From positions 1 to 33,018 of the forward strand of contig NZ_JADWYK010000024.1 of NCBI RefSeq assembly GCF_015773195.1: 33,018 nucleotides of DNA. The letters are read 5' to 3'. This document shows positions 31,610 through 33,018 of the stretch, in pieces. Position 1 is the first letter of the stretch; the number at the start of each line of letters is the position of its first letter. Source of the stretch: Hymenobacter guriensis. GTDB lineage: Bacteria > Bacteroidota > Bacteroidia > Cytophagales > Hymenobacteraceae. A model generated the notes under the pieces. The model was not told the DNA's origin and ran no database searches. It was given only the letters and a program-made list of their open reading frames with translations. Position numbers and translations under genes: made by a program.

Positions 31610-32869
31610 ATGCGCCGTTTCTCTGGCTGGGTAGTTGTTTCAGTGTTACTATTGACTTCCTGTGAGCAGCAACGCCCCGTCAGCCAAGCGCCTTCGGCCG
31701 CTGTAGTGCCACCTGATAGCACCTATAGCGTTGTACTACAACCTTCACCTGTGGCCCCACCTCCAGCGTCCGATACAACGGACGTTAGCCGCGTCAGATT
31801 CGGCTACCGTATAGGTCACGACACCACTTTCTATAGCGGCCCGCAAAAGTATCGGCTTCTCTTGCGGGCCGAAACTGACTCCACCAAGCCGCTGGTCACT
31901 ACCACTCAGGGCACAGTAGGTCCGGCCTTCGCTGATGATACCAGTAGTTTCGCCAAAACCGGCCGGGTGCGTGGGTATCAGGGTCACGTAGCTATTACTC
32001 TCTTCGACGCAGCAGGAAAGCAGGTATTTCACCGAAAAGTGCGCAAAGAAGAGTTATATAGCGTTGCCAGCCGCGACGTAGTAACGGTAAGCGAATTGGT
32101 GCCGCCCATGTTTGTGGGCGTCCATGCTCCCAGCCAGACGCTGGTATTCAGCCTGGATATCGGCATTCCGTACAGTGACGTCTGGCAGCGCTGTGTGTTG
32201 GTGCTGGGTTTCAATGGCCAAGTGAAACGCTTAGCGACCAGTTATTCCTCCAACTGGGATGCCCCGGATTGTGAGCCGCGCCTGCTCCCGGACGGCACAC
32301 TGCTTACCTGCGAGGCCTTGGTGTCGCCTGATGGTCGACAGGTGAGCTTAGTTAAGCCCAAAGCGCAGTTGCTGGCTGCCTTCCCGCTGACGGATTCCAC
32401 GTTTTACCTGCTTTACCGATACGGGCAATACCGTCCTCAACTGAGCGTAGATACAACAGAAACCTTAAATGAATTCGCAATAACCGCCGCTTTCAACGAC
32501 CCTGCTTGGGCTGAAGACCCACATATGAAAAATAAGCCTAACGCCTTCATCATTAACCGCCGTGGCAACGTGCGCAAGACTTTCAGGTATACTGGCGTTA
32601 GCGGAGCAATAGGCTTTGACGTACCGCGCTTCTATTTACCCCAAACACACACCTATTATTTTTTAATGGAGTCTGGGGGCTTGCAAACCATCGATAAGCA
32701 CAATGCGCATCAAGTAACGACCATTCCTTTGGCGCGGCTGCAGACTTTCCGCAAACCATCCAAGCCCACGGAGGCGCGCATTGTACTTAATAATTATGCC
32801 TTCTACATTGATACGCTGCGGCCTAAACAAGTCCGCTACCAAAAGCTACCACCACGTTATATCGATTAA
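31610..32869 (+). CDS. putative lipoprotein, unknown function
   Basis: This 419-residue protein starts with a short signal and lipobox LTSC (Cys18: MRRFSGWVVVSVLLLTSCEQ). A Pro/Ser/Val-rich linker follows to about residue 60. The rest is beta-rich with repeated strands of the form LVFSLDIGIPYSDVWQRCVL, EPRLLPDGTLLTCEALVSP, TFYLLYRYGQYRP, AFIINRRGNVRKTFRY and YYFLMESGGLQTID, reminiscent of a beta-propeller, but I cannot assign a family. ATG 31610 is preferred to the TTG at 31595. Codon choice looks less GC-biased than in the neighbours. The gene ends 31 bp before a hairpin and converges with an rRNA operon. Confidence 0.75.
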   Translation: MRRFSGWVVVSVLLLTSCEQQRPVSQAPSAAVVPPDSTYSVVLQPSPVAPPPASDTTDVSRVRFGYRIGHDTTFYSGPQKYRLLLRAETDSTKPLVTTTQGTVGPAFADDTSSFAKTGRVRGYQGHVAITLFDAAGKQVFHRKVRKEELYSVASRDVVTVSELVPPMFVGVHAPSQTLVFSLDIGIPYSDVWQRCVLVLGFNGQVKRLATSYSSNWDAPDCEPRLLPDGTLLTCEALVSPDGRQVSLVKPKAQLLAAFPLTDSTFYLLYRYGQYRPQLSVDTTETLNEFAITAAFNDPAWAEDPHMKNKPNAFIINRRGNVRKTFRYTGVSGAIGFDVPRFYLPQTHTYYFLMESGGLQTIDKHNAHQVTTIPLARLQTFRKPSKPTEARIVLNNYAFYIDTLRPKQVRYQKLPPRYID

Positions 32870-32900
32870 CGCCCGCCCCTACCGCCAGGCACATAACGAC

Positions 32901-32951
32901 AGCGCCCCCGCATCGGCCTCCGGGTTGGGGAGGGGGTGACACGGGGGCGCT
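32901..32951. terminator. long hairpin between lipoprotein gene and 5S rRNA
   Basis: AGCGCCCCCG (32901-32910) pairs perfectly with CGGGGGCGCT (32942-32951). The 31-nt loop contains an inner CCTCC/GGAGG pair (32917-32921 with 32929-32933). The position fits the end of the rRNA operon on the minus strand and perhaps also the end of the lipoprotein mRNA. Flanking T-runs are poor. Confidence 0.62.
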
Positions 32952-32963
32952 GAGCGAAGATAG

Positions 32964-33018
32964 GGTTGGCGGCGACCGACTCTCCCACCGGTGAAGGCAG
33001 TACCATAGGCGCAACGGG
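32964..33018 (-). rRNA. rrf: 5S ribosomal RNA, 3' end (partial)
   Basis: The minus strand reads CCCGTTGCGCCTATGGTACT followed by GCCTTCACCGGTGGGAGAGT and CGGTCGCCGCC. The GGTGGGAGAGT segment followed by GGTCGCCGCC is the conserved 3' third of bacterial 5S rRNA. The 5' part lies outside the window. The exact 3' end is uncertain by a few bases. It implies an rRNA operon transcribed toward this window. Confidence 0.87.

Noticed and set aside
30322..31722. 466-residue open frame opposite rlmI
   Set aside because: It is a shadow frame crossing the start regions of two plus-strand genes, with no family features.
32823..33014. 63-residue open frame at the right edge
   Set aside because: It overlaps the 5S rRNA 3' end and its hairpin, so it is not a protein gene.

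Overview
The window looks like chromosome of a GC-rich member of the Bacteroidota, most likely Hymenobacter or a close relative in the Cytophagales. The genus is inferred from protein style only. Supporting signs are a type IX secretion (T9SS) sorting domain on a large surface protein, several -7 boxes matching the Bacteroidota consensus TAnnTTTG, almost no Shine-Dalgarno sequences, a TlpA-like protein with a Bacteroidota-type N-terminal domain, and the tatC-rpiB and rbfA-to-FtsX-permease neighbourhoods. I see no insertion sequence, prophage, CRISPR array or tRNA.

Layout. 1-2.0 kb: a secreted S74-chaperone protein on the minus strand with an internal 152-codon duplication. 2.2-6.4 kb (plus): radA, a TlpA-like thioredoxin-fold protein lacking one active-site Cys, and a radical SAM/SPASM enzyme. 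6.6-12.1 kb (minus): an erythromycin-esterase-family protein, two small proteins, suhB, lnt and rsmI. 12.2-15.1 kb: small genes (pterin dehydratase, an unknown 85-residue protein, NADAR glycosidase, two disordered hydrophilic proteins, a PPP-type phosphatase). 15.1-15.6 kb is an AT-rich gene-free stretch with a good promoter. 15.6-18.2 kb is the T9SS beta-helix surface protein. 18.3-21.3 kb: glyA, tatC, rpiB. 21.3-22.7 kb: a multi-pass membrane protein (minus). 22.9-31.5 kb (plus): rbfA, a methyltransferase, a coiled-coil protein, a LolC/E-type permease, a SNF2 ATPase, an SRPBCC protein, a lipoprotein and an RlmI-type rRNA methyltransferase. 31.6-32.9 kb: another lipoprotein. The last 55 bases are the 3' end of a 5S rRNA on the minus strand, so an rRNA operon lies just outside.

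Most genes are housekeeping: RNA modification and ribosome assembly (rsmI, rbfA, rlmI, 5S), envelope biogenesis (lnt, LolC/E-like permease, tatC, T9SS cargo), one-carbon and pentose metabolism (glyA, rpiB) and DNA repair (radA, SNF2).

The most unusual material is between the genes. At least eight intergenic gaps are filled by inverted pairs of short, degenerate, word-like tandem repeats. Each gap uses a different word (AATGTGCT, GTGAATGA, GGTGAGAT, TTAGGATC, TAGTGCTTCGTG, GAGCGAAGCGAAG), and the arms often run from one gene's stop to the next gene's start or stop. Two promoters, rsmI and rlmI, share a further word array (ATCYGT about every 10 bp) joined directly to the -7 box. Several -7 boxes end only 5-9 nt before the start codon, which implies leaderless or nearly leaderless mRNAs.
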